Positions 36,156 to 45,330 of a stretch of DNA of 64,000 bases are shown here, piece after piece (position 1 is the stretch's first letter; every line of letters begins with the position of its first letter). Where the stretch lies: the NCBI GenBank assembly GCA_965204565.1, contig CBDBEU010000005.1:806001-870000 (forward strand), read 5' to 3'. Source of the DNA: CBDBEU01 sp965204565 (GTDB taxonomy: Bacteria > Pseudomonadota > Alphaproteobacteria > Rhizobiales > TMED25). The notes below the pieces were generated by a model. That model was not told the origin of the DNA and did no database searches. It saw only the letters and a program-made list of their open reading frames with translations. Made by a program: the position numbers and the translations under genes.

Positions 36156-36587
36156 TTATGCGCCCTGAATGTAGTGGGCCAACTGATCGATGATGAATTC
36201 CTGCTCCTCGATGATGCTCTTGACCAGATCACCGATTGAAATCATGCCGACCATCTTGTTGCCTTCAAGCACCGGCAAGTGTCGGAATGTCTTCTGCGTC
36301 ATCAATGCCATGCATTGTTCAACCGTGTGGGTCGGATAAACGCAGATTGGGTTTGATGACATCACCTCGGAAATCAGCGTCGTCGGCGATGCCTTGCCCC
36401 TGAGGATGACCTTTCGCGCATAATCACGCTCGGTAAAGATTCCCACAAGTCGGTCGTCCAAGACCACCGCAAGGGCGCCGATATTCCTGTCCGCCATCAG
36501 CTGGATGGCATCGAACACGTTTGAGGAAGACGTGACCGAGACGACGCTATTGCCCTTTCGGGCCAGCAGTTGGGCGACTGTTGTCAT
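36156..36587 (-). CDS. CBS-domain protein
   Basis: A soluble 143-residue protein made of two CBS repeats (about residues 8-62 and 74-130), with VFDAIQLMADRNIGALAVVL, VGIFTERDYARKVILRG and FRHLPVLEGNKMVGMISIGD. The ERDYARK and ISIGDLVK ends are typical. Paired CBS domains bind adenine nucleotides and often sense energy status; the partner is unknown. It is a common small protein in alphaproteobacteria. It is intact although surrounded on both sides by IS1380 copies in direct orientation. Confidence 0.9.
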   Translation of the reverse strand: MTTVAQLLARKGNSVVSVTSSSNVFDAIQLMADRNIGALAVVLDDRLVGIFTERDYARKVILRGKASPTTLISEVMSSNPICVYPTHTVEQCMALMTQKTFRHLPVLEGNKMVGMISIGDLVKSIIEEQEFIIDQLAHYIQGA

Positions 36588-36728
36588 GTTTCAAATGCCC
36601 CCGGAAACAGATCTTCAAGGATCGGTATCTCGTGAACCGCGCGGGCGCCTTTTGCAGGTGCGGCAACTAAAACAGGCGCACCGCTGGACACTGAGACTAA
36701 CCGATACCGCTCCAAACACAATGTTGAT

Positions 36729-37064
36729 GACATTTGAACCGACATTCACGGGATGACGGCCATCGTCGAGCCGATATTGCCTCCACGGGCGGACATCTGC
36801 AACCCCGGACCGTCGTCGTGGGGATCGAGGGACATCGAGAATGGTGACGCCGGCGTATATCGCGCCGGGATTGCCGATTTCGTGGTCATCGGGACACACC
36901 TCGCCTGTGGTTCTTGCCGGACTGCATGACAACCGGACGTGTCACGCCGGCGCCGGCTGCGGCCGAAGTTCGGCGATCAGCCGCAGGATCTCGGCGAACA
37001 GGCCCCCTGGCACCGTGCCCTCGGCCAACCGGGCCAACTGGACTGGAACGTGACGTACCGGCCG
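36729..37064 (-). mobile_element. IS1380-family 3'-end fragment (copy C)
   Basis: This segment repeats the first 336 bases or so of copy B (34572 onward) with few changes and stops at 37064, where an IS30 fragment begins. It encodes only the C-terminal tail of the transposase on the minus strand. Confidence 0.75.
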
Positions 37065-37606
37065 TGTGTGACGATCCCGGCGCCGATCCTGATCGGCTTC
37101 TCCTTCACGCCGGTCGGCGGGCAACACGCGCGATCCGCGAACGTCCGGCCGCCGCACGGGACCGCGCCATCCCCGGCCACCGGGAGGGAGATTCGATTGC
37201 CGGCTCTCGCAACAGTTACATCGCAACGCCGGTCGAGCGTCAGTCCCGTTACGTGCTCCTTGCCAAGGTCCCCGACAAGAACACCGACGGCGTCGTAACC
37301 GCGCTCGTCAGACAGGTTCAGCACCTGCCGCGCGAACTGCGCGAGTCGCTCACCCGGGACCGGGGCAAGGAACTTGCCGACCCAAGCGTCTCACGCTTGC
37401 GACCGACCTCGAGGTTTGCTTCTGCGATCCCCACAGCCCCCGGCAGCGCGGCACCAACGAGAACACCAACCGGCTGCTGCGACAGTACTTCCCCAAAGGC
37501 ACTGACCTGTGCTGTGGCGCGGGAACTCAATGAGCGGCAGAGAAAGACGTTGAACGACCACTCACCTGATGAGAAGTTCGCCGAGTGTGTGGCGGCGATC
37601 AGTTGA
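37065..37606 (+). mobile_element. IS30-family transposase, C-terminal fragment
   Basis: The plus-strand frame reads AIPGHREGDSIAGSRNSYIA and TPVERQSRYVLLAKVPDKNT, the IS30 GHWEGD region with its catalytic Asp, then LTRDRGKELADPSVSRLR. A frameshifted stretch around 37440 (the NENTNRLLRQYFPKGTD region with the Glu) and ERQRKTLNDHSPDEKFAECV follow, to TGA at 37604-37606. The N-terminal DNA-binding part is gone. It is fused at 37064 to an IS1380 tail, an IS-IS junction produced by insertion or deletion. Confidence 0.8.
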
Positions 37607-37833
37607 ATCGGCAGCACTCAGCAGACGTACCCTTGGCGACTCGCGACTTGCGTTCATGCGGCCAACGCCGGCATCGGTTGCAATCTGCAAAGACCTGCTG
37701 ACGGCACCTCATAGGTGCAATCAACACCGGACCTTTTTGCCCTTCCGATGGCCGTTCAAGCACGGCGCTGGACAGGGGCCCTCTGGCGCGCGATAGTCCG
37801 CGCCACAGTGTAATATTTGGCTAGCGAGCGCAC

Positions 37834-38220
37834 ATGAGTCTGCTTTCGGAAGCTTTTATTTGGTGGGATCGCCAGACCTTGGGGACCCGATTTTTCACCT
37901 GGCGCAAGGGCGAGCGCGTCGGCAGCGATTCGCTCGGTAATGTCTATTACCGCGAGCGGCGCGGCGCGCGGCGCTGGGTGATCTATTCAGGCGCCGCCGA
38001 GGCCTCCCATGTGCCGCCCGAATGGCACGGCTGGCTGCATCACATTGTCGATGATGTGCCGGGCGGGCGGGGGGCTGCCCCGGAGCATTCATGGGTCCTG
38101 CCGCATCGGCCCAACCAGACCGGCACGCCCAACGCCTACCGCCCGCCCGGAAGCCCGCTCGCTTCAGGGGCAAGACCGGCGGCCACCGGCGATTATGACG
38201 CCTGGTCGCCGGCGGACTGA
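37834..38220 (+). CDS. NADH:ubiquinone oxidoreductase subunit NDUFA12 homologue
   Basis: The 128-residue product matches the supernumerary complex I subunit NDUFA12 (B17.2), found in alphaproteobacteria and mitochondria. Conserved parts are TRFFTWRKGERVGSDSLGN, VYYRERRGARRWVIYSG and VPPEWHGWLHHIVDD, followed by a Pro-rich tail. It binds at the complex I peripheral arm. It opens an intact run with MlaD-like, methyltransferase and DUF2155 genes. Confidence 0.93.
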   Translation: MSLLSEAFIWWDRQTLGTRFFTWRKGERVGSDSLGNVYYRERRGARRWVIYSGAAEASHVPPEWHGWLHHIVDDVPGGRGAAPEHSWVLPHRPNQTGTPNAYRPPGSPLASGARPAATGDYDAWSPAD

Positions 38221-38276
38221 CACGGCGCGCGGTGCCGCCCGGCACCCGCATCAACTGACACTCATTGGAGCAAGCG

Positions 38277-38723
38277 ATGAAAGCCAATGCGATTGAAACC
38301 CTGACCGGCGCTATCGTCATCGCGGTTGCGGTGGTGTTCTTCATCTTTGCCTATCAGATCGCCGAAGTCGGCGCCGCATCGGGCGGCTATCAGGTCGACG
38401 CCAGATTTTCCAGCGCCAGCGGACTTGTCACCGGCGCCGATGTGCGCCTGTCTGGCATCAAGGTCGGCTCGGTGGTCAACCAGCGCCTCGATACCGAAAC
38501 ATTCGAGGCCATCGTCACGTTATCGGTGTCACCGGACGTCAAGCTGCCGAACGACACCAGCGCCCAGATTGCAACCGAGGGCCTGCTTGGCGGCAGCTAT
38601 GTTTCACTGCAGCCCGGAGGCGCCGAAGAGACGCTGGCCGCGGGCGATACTATCGAATACACCCAAGGTGCGGTCAATCTGATGAGCCTGATCGGTCAGG
38701 CGGTATTTGGCGGCAAGGAATAG
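38277..38723 (+). CDS. mlaD: MlaD-like MCE-domain protein
   Basis: A 148-residue protein with an N-terminal membrane anchor (about 8-27) and one MCE domain (about 36-115), with LVTGADVRLSGIKVGSVVNQ. MlaD is the substrate-binding ring of the Mla ABC system that moves phospholipids between the inner and outer membranes. ATG at 38277 follows a ggagcaagc ribosome-binding site. No mlaE or mlaF is adjacent in the window, a usual arrangement in Hyphomicrobiales, where mlaD sits with the NDUFA12 gene. Confidence 0.85.
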   Translation: MKANAIETLTGAIVIAVAVVFFIFAYQIAEVGAASGGYQVDARFSSASGLVTGADVRLSGIKVGSVVNQRLDTETFEAIVTLSVSPDVKLPNDTSAQIATEGLLGGSYVSLQPGGAEETLAAGDTIEYTQGAVNLMSLIGQAVFGGKE

Positions 38724-38724
38724 A

Positions 38725-39501
38725 GTGGCGGATTGGCGAGTGGACGGCGGCGGGGCCCACAACTGGTCTCCCGAAGGGTATCAGCGCCACGTCGGTTTCG
38801 TCGCCGAACTGGGCTCTGACATATTCACCTGGCTGGTGCCACAGGCGGGCGAGGACATTCTCGATATTGGGTGTGGCGACGGGGTTTTGACCCGGCGCAT
38901 AGCCGATGCCGGCGCGCGCGTTGTCGGAATTGACACCAGCGCCGCGATGGTTGCCGGCGCGCGTGCGCGCGGACTGGATGCGCGCAAGGGCTCTGGCGAA
39001 CGCCTCCAATTCGATGCCCAATTCGACGCTGTGTTCTCCAATGCCGCGCTGCACTGGATGCACCATGCCGAAGCGGTCGGCAGCGGCGTTTTCCGCGCCC
39101 TGAGGCCCGGCGGCCGGTTTGTCGCCGAGTTCGGCGGCCACACCAATTGCGCCGCCATTGCCACTGCCCTTCAGGCCGCGCATGAACGATTTGGCGGTGC
39201 CGCGGCGCTGTCCTTTCCGTGGTATTTCCCCACCGAAGCCGAATATGCAGCGGTGCTGTCCGGCGCCGGTCTGCACATGGTCCGCTCTGGCCTGGTGCCA
39301 CGCCCAACACCGCTGCCGACCGGCATGGAGAACTGGCTGGAAACCTTCCTGCATCCCTTTTTCGACCAGTTTTCCGGTGAGCAGCGGGCCGATGTCATGG
39401 CCTATGTCGTGGCCCTGCTGGAGCCGGCGCTGCGCGATGAGGCGGGCAACTGGACCGCCGATTATGTGCGCCTGAAAGTTGAAGCCCGTCGCCCGCTATG
39501 A
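38725..39501 (+). CDS. SAM-dependent methyltransferase, class I
   Basis: A 258-residue Rossmann-fold methyltransferase. SAM motif I is ILDIGCGDGVLTRRIA (45-60), followed by VVGIDTSAAMVAGARARGLD and FDAVFSNAALHWMHHAEAVG, the last a hallmark of trans-aconitate or biotin-type methyltransferases. The GTG at 38725 is preceded by aagga at 38714-38718 and overlaps the mlaD end region closely (stop at 38721-38723), which suggests coupled translation. The substrate is unknown. The gene is intact. Confidence 0.85.
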   Translation: MADWRVDGGGAHNWSPEGYQRHVGFVAELGSDIFTWLVPQAGEDILDIGCGDGVLTRRIADAGARVVGIDTSAAMVAGARARGLDARKGSGERLQFDAQFDAVFSNAALHWMHHAEAVGSGVFRALRPGGRFVAEFGGHTNCAAIATALQAAHERFGGAAALSFPWYFPTEAEYAAVLSGAGLHMVRSGLVPRPTPLPTGMENWLETFLHPFFDQFSGEQRADVMAYVVALLEPALRDEAGNWTADYVRLKVEARRPL

Positions 39502-39573
39502 CTGACTGTCCACATTCAGCCACGATTGCCGGTCAATGTGCCGCATGCGCGTATCTGCACAAGGACCTCATAA

Positions 39574-39996
39574 GTGAAAGCCTTGCCGAGTATCGCACTG
39601 ATCATCACTGCGCTTGTCATGGCGCTGGGCCTTTCATCGGCCTTGGCCGAGCCGGTCGCCAATCAAACCGCGATTTTTTCCGGCCTAGACAAGATCACCG
39701 CTGAAATCGAGCCGATCGAGATCGATGTCGATGGATCGGTGCGCTTCGGCTCGCTCGAGATCCGCCCGCGCGCGTGCTACACCCGCCCGCCGACCGAACC
39801 GCCCCAGACCACCAGTTTTGTCGAAATCGACGAGCATGAGCTGAGTGGCAATGTGCGGCGCCTGTTCACCGGCTGGATGTTCGCCTCAAGTCCCGGTCTC
39901 AACGCGCTCGAGCATCCGGTCTATGATGTCTGGCTCAAGACTTGCAAAAGCGCCGCCGGCGGCAAGTTCGATGCCATCGCGCCGAACTCTCCCTGA
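39574..39996 (+). CDS. DUF2155-domain exported protein
   Basis: A 140-residue protein with a signal peptide (cleavage likely after Ala25, in SSALA) and a DUF2155 domain containing ITAEIEPIEIDVDGSVRFGS, LEIRPRACYTRPPTEPPQTT and FTGWMFASSPGLNALEHPVY. The family is confined largely to alphaproteobacteria; its function is unknown, and two conserved Cys (in ACYTRP and LKTCKS) may form a disulfide. The start is GTG at 39574. Downstream lies the aat relic, its usual neighbour, on the opposite strand and overlapping the end by about 75 bp. Confidence 0.88.
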   Translation: MKALPSIALIITALVMALGLSSALAEPVANQTAIFSGLDKITAEIEPIEIDVDGSVRFGSLEIRPRACYTRPPTEPPQTTSFVEIDEHELSGNVRRLFTGWMFASSPGLNALEHPVYDVWLKTCKSAAGGKFDAIAPNSP

Positions 39997-40175
39997 GTGG
40001 CAAGCGCTGCCTCAAGCAGTTTTTGATACTCCTCGCGCGTCACCTCGATGGTGCCGAAACGGCTCAGATGCTCGGTCACGAACTGGGTATCGAGCAGCGT
40101 GAAGCCGCCAGTCTTGAGCCGCGCCACCAGATGTGCCAGCGCCACCTTGCTGGCATCCGGCACCAGGGAAAACAT
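39921..40175 (-). pseudogene. aat: aat, leucyl/phenylalanyl-tRNA--protein transferase, C-terminal fragment
   Basis: Aat attaches Leu or Phe to the N-terminus of certain proteins, marking them for ClpAP. Only the last third remains: MFSLVPDASKVALAHLVARL, then GGFTLLDTQFVTEHLSRFG and VTREEYQKLLEAALA. These match the conserved C-terminal MFS...ASKVAL and LLDTQ segments. Upstream, at about 40175, the gene is replaced by the tail of an unrelated ABC-F gene, so some 130-150 codons are lost. The last 20 or so residues run into DUF2155 sequence. Confidence 0.82.
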
Positions 40176-40403
40176 GCTCTCACCGAAAAATTCGCGCTTG
40201 AATCCCTGCCTGAAAAAATCGCCGGGATTGAAGCCAGCATCGCCGCACTGGAAACACGGCTTGCCGTGCCCGGCTTTTACAGTCGCGACCCTGCAGGCTT
40301 TGCAAAGGCCAGCGCCGAGCTTGATGCGGCAAGGTCAAGCCTTGCAGCGGCGGGAGACGAATGGCTGGCACTGGAGATGAAGCGCGAGGCGATCGACAAT
40401 TGA
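40176..40403 (+). pseudogene. ABC-F ATPase (Uup/EttA-type), C-terminal fragment
   Basis: The plus-strand frame reads LTEKFALESLPEKIAGIEAS, IAALETRLAVPGFYSRDPAG and AAAGDEWLALEMKREAIDN and ends at 40403. This is the coiled-coil C-terminal domain of Uup-like ABC-F proteins, which act on ribosomes or DNA. No nucleotide-binding domain remains. The fusion point with the aat relic shows a deletion joined two formerly separate genes. Confidence 0.7.
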
Positions 40404-40435
40404 AAAGGCCGCCTCAGGTTCGGTCATGCCGTAAT

Positions 40436-41065
40436 CTAGAGGACGAAATCGCGCTTCATGGTGAAGGTGTCCGATGTCCGGCAGAACAGCTCTCCACCAA
40501 GACGGCCAATGGCATTCAATTTCGGTTTATCGAGTTCACCGTCGATCAAATATTCGTCCTTGATATGGACCAGCCGCGACTTCTGCGATGATGAAACTGG
40601 AAATCCTCGGAAATTCCCCGAATTCCAGTATTTGGGCCACTTTGCATTACAGCGAAACCGAGGATTCCCCCACCATTGGCGATTTGATCAGATCGGCCTT
40701 TACCGGGGTCAATCCGGTTTCCTTGAATTCATCCACTTCGGGCGGGTAGTCAGACGAGGCCTTGTTCATCGCCTCGACCATGCTTTTATCGACCAGATTG
40801 ATGACGAAGCCGTTGGTAAAGAAGACGTTTTTTAGGTATCCTTTGGCTGCCCGCTCCTTCTTGTGGAGACCTCAAAGCCGCGCAGGGAGGGCTGCACGGA
40901 AACCGTGACAATCGAGGCGAAGGGGGTGACATTCAAGATGCCGTCCTCACTGACCGTCGAAATCAGGTAGATGCCCCGCGGCACCATGGTGCCGGAAAAC
41001 AGATGATGCTGGTCTCTGAAATCAAGATCACCAGGGCGAACCTTCATCAATACATGCCTCTTCAT
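40436..41065 (-). pseudogene. Flavin reductase-like protein, multiple nonsense and frameshift lesions
   Basis: Starting near 41065 or 41047, it reads MKVRPGDLDFRDQHHLFSGT, VPRGIYLISTVSEDGILNVT and FEVSTRRSGQPKDT, then TAA (about 40834). The frame continues KNVFFTNGFVINLVDKSMVE, DEFKETGLTPVKADLIKSPM, another stop, then ILEFGEFPRISSFII and, after a frameshift, the tail MKRDFVL. This is the split-barrel flavin reductase (FMN-binding) family. Two stops and at least one frameshift show long-standing decay. Confidence 0.78.
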
Positions 41066-41189
41066 TGGCCACAGCGTCTCCGCTAGGCCCGCATATCCTG
41101 GATGGATTGACAGATTCGGCCTGATGGATTCAGGTTTTCTGAAGCAATTCAAAGCATCAGGGACTGGTCATGGGTGGTTTGGCGGGGAA

Positions 41190-41316
41190 AGCTCCGGGGG
41201 GCTCTTCGTCCGCACCATCGGCATCGACCGGGCGAGGGCCAGGATCGGCATGGCCAACATCGCAGTCAACATGAAACGGCCCTTGTTCCGGGAGTGCAAA
41301 GGCACCGTGGCATAAC
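41190..41316 (+). mobile_element. IS5-family transposase 3' fragment
   Basis: The frame ending at 41315 reads LFVRTIGIDRARARIGMANI and AVNMKRPLFRECKG, the C-terminal end of the same IS5 subtype as copies at 14425 and 46880. Nothing else of that element is seen here. Confidence 0.65.
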
Positions 41317-41435
41317 CTGGCCCCGGCGAAACCAGATCCCGAACCACAACCCAGGCAAAGGGCCGAACCGCATCGCGGCCGTAAATGCGCTCTCGTCACC
41401 CGATTCCAGGCAGCAGACAGGGGGCTGCAGGGGGT

Positions 41436-41586
41436 CCAAATGGCGCAATCTCGTCGAGCGGTTGTTCAACAAACTCAAGAACTGGCGCAGGGTCGCCACC
41501 CGCTACGACAAAACCAAAGAGTCCTACCCTGGCTTCGTCGCCATCGCATCAATCAAGCTCTGGATACCCCTTGTCCACGAAACCTA
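41436..41586 (+). mobile_element. IS427-type IS5 3'-end fragment
   Basis: About 150 bp nearly identical to 26316-26466, with NLVERLFNKLKNWRRVATRY and the terminal repeat gtccacgaaaccta at 41573-41586. It is a solo right end of the element type that follows thrS. Confidence 0.85.
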
Positions 41587-41599
41587 CATTGATTGCGCG

Positions 41600-42110
41600 C
41601 ACTCGAAAGCCATACAAGCAACTCATTGAAGCAATTGAGTTGGTCTGAACACCTACGCTTCGTTCAAATATCGGCTCAGCGTCGTCCTGGACCCGATCCC
41701 AAGCGACTTGCATGATCTCGGCCAACTTCATGCCTTTGGCCTTCAGCTCGCGCGCCCGCGCCGGATCGGCTTTAAGCGTGCCTTTCTTGCGGCCTTTATA
41801 GACGCCTTTAGCCTTCGCCTCGGCGATCCCGGCCGCCTGTCGTTCGCGGATGTGGGTCAGTTCGATCTCGGCTAGGCCGAACAGCACACCGGCCACGACC
41901 TTACCGACCGTACCGGACAGATCGATTTGCTGGGTGACGCTGATCACGCGCACGCTGGCGTCACACCATTCATAAAGTGTGTTGATCCCTTCGCGCTGAG
42001 TGCGCGCCAGGCGATCGAGTTTCCAAACGACAACGTTTTGATCTCGCCGGCGAAAATCGCCGCGTTGAGCGCTTTTAGGCCATCCCGGCTAGGCGCTTTG
42101 GCGAATTTTG
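41600..42110 (-). pseudogene. Serine recombinase (resolvase/invertase), fragment
   Basis: The minus strand gives SRDGLKALNAAIFAGEIKT, a one-base shift, VVVWKLDRLARTQREGINTL, then VRVISVTQQIDLSGTVGKVV, LFGLAEIELTHIRERQAAGI and AEAKAKGVYKGRKKGTLKAD, a catalytic-domain and helix-turn-helix linker of small serine recombinases. The N-terminal catalytic Ser region is absent and the 3' end runs into IS5 sequence. Such enzymes come from transposons, phages or plasmids. Confidence 0.78.
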
Positions 42111-42294
42111 GGCGCTATTTTGAGGTGCTAGGCCGATAACATCAATCTCGGCCATGCGTGCGGGCGCGCCCGTGTCGTTTCGATATGAGCCTTGGTGCTC
42201 GCGGCTTTGCCGCTGACGGCATACTCTGCCGGCAGCTTTCAATCGCAACTCCCTCACACAGGTTGCAGGAATTACCGCCAGATGGACAAACGCA

Positions 42295-43325
42295 ATGTGG
42301 TATGGTCATCGGGACAAGCGGGGTCACGGGCACTCCGCTGGCGGAACAATTGTTGCTGACCGGATGGCAAAGTCTATGGCGTGTCGCGGCGCGCGCCGCA
42401 ATTGCACGGCGGTCCGCATGCCAACTTTCATCATGTGCCGGTCGATCTGACCGACAGCGATGCCGCGCGCGCTGCGTTTTCCGGCTGCGCCGACGTAACG
42501 CACCTTTTTCACTGAGCAAACGATGCCAAGCCTGAAACCAGGCTGACAATGATCGCCAACGCGCTTGATGCGATCGAGGCGGTTGCGCCTGATTTTGCCA
42601 ATATCAACCTGCTGCAGGGCACCAAATATTACGACAGCTATCTGAGCCCTTTCAAAACACCGGCCAAGCAAAGCCCGGGCGGCGACTTCTACTACTCCGA
42701 AGAAGACCTGGTGATAGGGCGCCAGAGGGGCAAAAGCTGGAGCTGGACCGGTGTGCGGCCAACGGCGATGTGCGGCTATGCGGCGGGAAATCCGGTGAAT
42801 CTTGCCAGCGTGCTGGCGGTATATGGCTCGATCTTGCGCGAGCTCTGTCAACTCTTTGGGTTTCCCAGCACGCCGGCCTGCTTCAATTCGCTGATACAGG
42901 TGGTCGATGCGGAGCTTTTGGCGCGCATCGATCCATGTGTCAACAGCGCCCGATTGCGCCAACAAGGTGTTCAATGTCGGCAATGGCGACATGTTTCTCT
43001 GGGAATATATGTGGCCGGCGCTGGCCGGATTTTTCGGCCTTGAGCCGGCCGGGCCACAACCTCACTCGCTAAAGCAGTTTCTGTCGGACAAGCAGACGCT
43101 GTGGGACGAGATGACGCAAAGATGCGGCCTCAAGCCGTTTCCATTCGAGCGCACACCCGATTGGGCGCAAGGCTCGTTCACCCCGCCCAATTCGCGACTG
43201 GCGTGCGAATACGATTTCATTTCCGACACGACGCGGGTGCGCCAGAGCAGATTTTCCGAGTGCCATCGACAGCAAGCAGATGTTTTTGGGGATGTTCGCC
43301 CGATTCAGGGACAACAAGCTCATTC
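42295..43325 (+). pseudogene. NAD-dependent epimerase/SDR (PRISE-like) protein, frameshifted
   Basis: The start region encodes MVIGTSGVTGTPLAEQLLLT, the Rossmann glycine motif. After a shift come the lost middle and LTMIANALDAIEAVAPDFAN, INLLQGTKYYDSYLSPFKT and WSWTGVRPTAMCGYAAGNP. A shift near 42920 leads to VFNVGNGDMFLWEYMWPALA and QTLWDEMTQRCGLKPFPFER, and a last shift gives the C-terminal CEYDFISDTTRVRQS. The pattern (GTKYY, the late NVGNGD..W) resembles progesterone 5-beta-reductase/iridoid synthase-like enzymes in bacteria. Three or more frameshifts are present. Confidence 0.72.
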
Positions 43326-43346
43326 CCTGACAGCTGCGGCCTGCTC

Positions 43347-44097
43347 CTACAATTCGGTGCGCAGTTTGACCTGCGTGACGTCGGGAAAATCGCGCTGCAA
43401 TATCGGCTTGGGCTGATCGTCCACATTCGCCAGCCCCTCAAGCGCCAGACCATAGCCCTGCATATCGAGCATGCGGCGTCTTAGTTCCTGGGCCAGAAAA
43501 GTGCGCGCATGGCGCAGCACCAGCGGTGGTTTTTCGGCCAGCTGCTCGGCGGAAATGGCCTCGCTGGTCAGCAGGAAATACCGGGCGCGCGTGAGTCCCA
43601 TCAACAGAGGGTAGACGACATGGGCGCCGTCGCCGGGCACGGTGTTGCAGCATGTGACCGTCCATGAAAGTCGCGTGATCGGCGGCCAGCACGATATCGC
43701 AGAGGAAGATCAGATCTGCGTGTTTCAGGGCCGGGCCGTTGACAGCACAGATGATCGGAACATCGATATCGAGCAGGCTTTCCTGCATATGCCGGTCCTT
43801 CCAGTTGGAACGCTCCCAGCCGCGCGCGGTTCTGGGTGGTGCGTTGGCGCCGCTTGGCCTGGGGCCGAAAAATGCGTTGCCGGCACTGGTCCAGATGACG
43901 ACCTTGTTCTCAACATTGCTCGATATGTCATGAAAGGCTTCGCCCAGATGATAGTAGATGCCCGGATAAAGGTTGGTGTCGTCATAGGCCCATTGAATGG
44001 TGTCGCCCCTGGTGTAGGTCGTCATCTTCAATACGCCGCCCTGACGTTCTATCTTGATGCATGGGTATTTTTCTGAGTACTCGTCGAATGTCAGCAT
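43347..44097 (-). pseudogene. Enoyl-CoA hydratase/isomerase family protein, one frameshift
   Basis: The start at 44097 is preceded by an aaggagg ribosome-binding site. The first frame gives VVIWTSAGNAFFGPRP and DIDVPIICAVNGPALKHADL, then LCDIVLAADHATFMDGHML, the crotonase fold with its oxyanion-hole regions. At about 43650 the frame shifts and continues with PGDGAHVVYPLLMGLTRARY, FLLTSEAISAEQLAEKPPLV and LAQELRRRMLDMQGYGLALE to 43347. The catalytic class cannot be stated. One single-base event seems enough to explain the break. Confidence 0.82.
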
Positions 44098-44283
44098 TGC
44101 AGGCCTCCTTGAATCTGGGCATCTCGAGAAAATCGTGCATTTCGGGCGGGTGGCGGTGATGCGGCATCAACTTGAACGGCGATATTGTCACGTTAGCGCC
44201 GATGTCCCAATCAGCCGGTCGAGGGTTTTCCCCGGTCTGGTTGTGGGTATGGTGATCTGGTTGCAATCGGCGCAGCAGCGCTG

Positions 44284-45330
44284 GTGGACCCAGGTGATTT
44301 TGAATTCGAGGCCAAGGAATATCGCATGCCGCAAAATCTGATGCCCACGGGCGATATCAATCTGATGAATGTCGCCTCACCGGAGGTGCCGTTCCGGCTG
44401 GTTGGCCCGATGTTGCAGCAATCCGAGTTTGTGTTCAGCAATCTGGAGTGCTGCTTTTACGCACCGTCCGGCGGACATGCGCTTGAAAACGAAGGCTTCA
44501 TGGCTGATCCGGCAGCCGCAGAGGCGCTGAAGATCGGTGGTATCCAGGCTGTCGCATCTCTAATAATGTGAATTACGGCAAGGCCGCGATCACCGTATCG
44601 ATCGCCCGGCTTGACCAATTGGGCATCCCCCATACCGGCGCCGGAGCGAATGCCACGGCAGCGCGCGCGCCGGTGGTGCTGGAACGGGACGGGCTGAAGG
44701 TCGGATTTTTACAGCGCATCTCGGTCTACTGGCCAACCAGCCATGAGGCGGGCGAGAACTCGGCTGGCGTTGCCGTTATTCGCGGCAATACCGCTTATCA
44801 GCTGCCATTGCACAAGACGCGCCGCGAAGTGCCGTCGGCCAAGCGCCCGGGCATTCCGCTGGAGATCATCACTTGGGCCGATCCGCACTATTTGCAGCGG
44901 TTCCGGGACGATATCGCGGATTTGCGCAAGCAGGCCGATATTGTCGTTGCCTCGTGTCACTGGGATTGTGGTGCGATGTCCTGCAATACATGACCGACAT
45001 CGGCCATGGGCTGCATTTTTCGCTACCGGTGGAGATCTACAAGGGCAAACCGATCTTCTACGGTCTTGGCAGTTTTTCCTTTCACACCGGCCATCATGAC
45101 GGGGTGGCGGTGGGCGATTGGGTGGGCATGCTGGCGCGCATCACGCTTGAAGATGGTGGGGTGACGGGCGCTGCCTTCCGCTTCGTGCGCCACAATGCCG
45201 GCAATTAAACCGTGCCCTGCGCGCTGGCGGACGAGCAGGCAACGCTTGCCGATATTGCCGAGCGCAGCGCTGCCTATGGCACCGGATTTGAGCCCGAGGG
45301 CGATGACGTGCAGGTGATTCCTCAAGAGTT
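44284..45330 (+). pseudogene. CapA-family (PGA synthesis-type) protein, fragmented
   Basis: CapA-type proteins have a calcineurin-like metallophosphatase fold and were named for poly-gamma-glutamate capsule synthesis; many have unknown roles. Pieces in order: MPTGDINLMNVASPEVPFRL, LQQSEFVFSNLECCFY, a frame change at 44568, DQLGIPHTGAGANATAARAP, DIADLRKQADIVVASCHWD, then a deletion and shift to EIYKGKPIFYGLGSFSFHTG, and an in-frame TAA at 45206-45208 before ADEQATLADIAERSAAYGTG. At least two frameshifts, one deletion and one stop are visible. It is convergent with the tcuA relic. Confidence 0.78.

Noticed and set aside
44098..44283. Possible tail of a gene upstream of the enoyl-CoA hydratase relic
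   Set aside because: A minus-strand frame reads FKLMPHHRHPPEMHDFLEMP and looks protein-like, but I cannot assign a family or a boundary.
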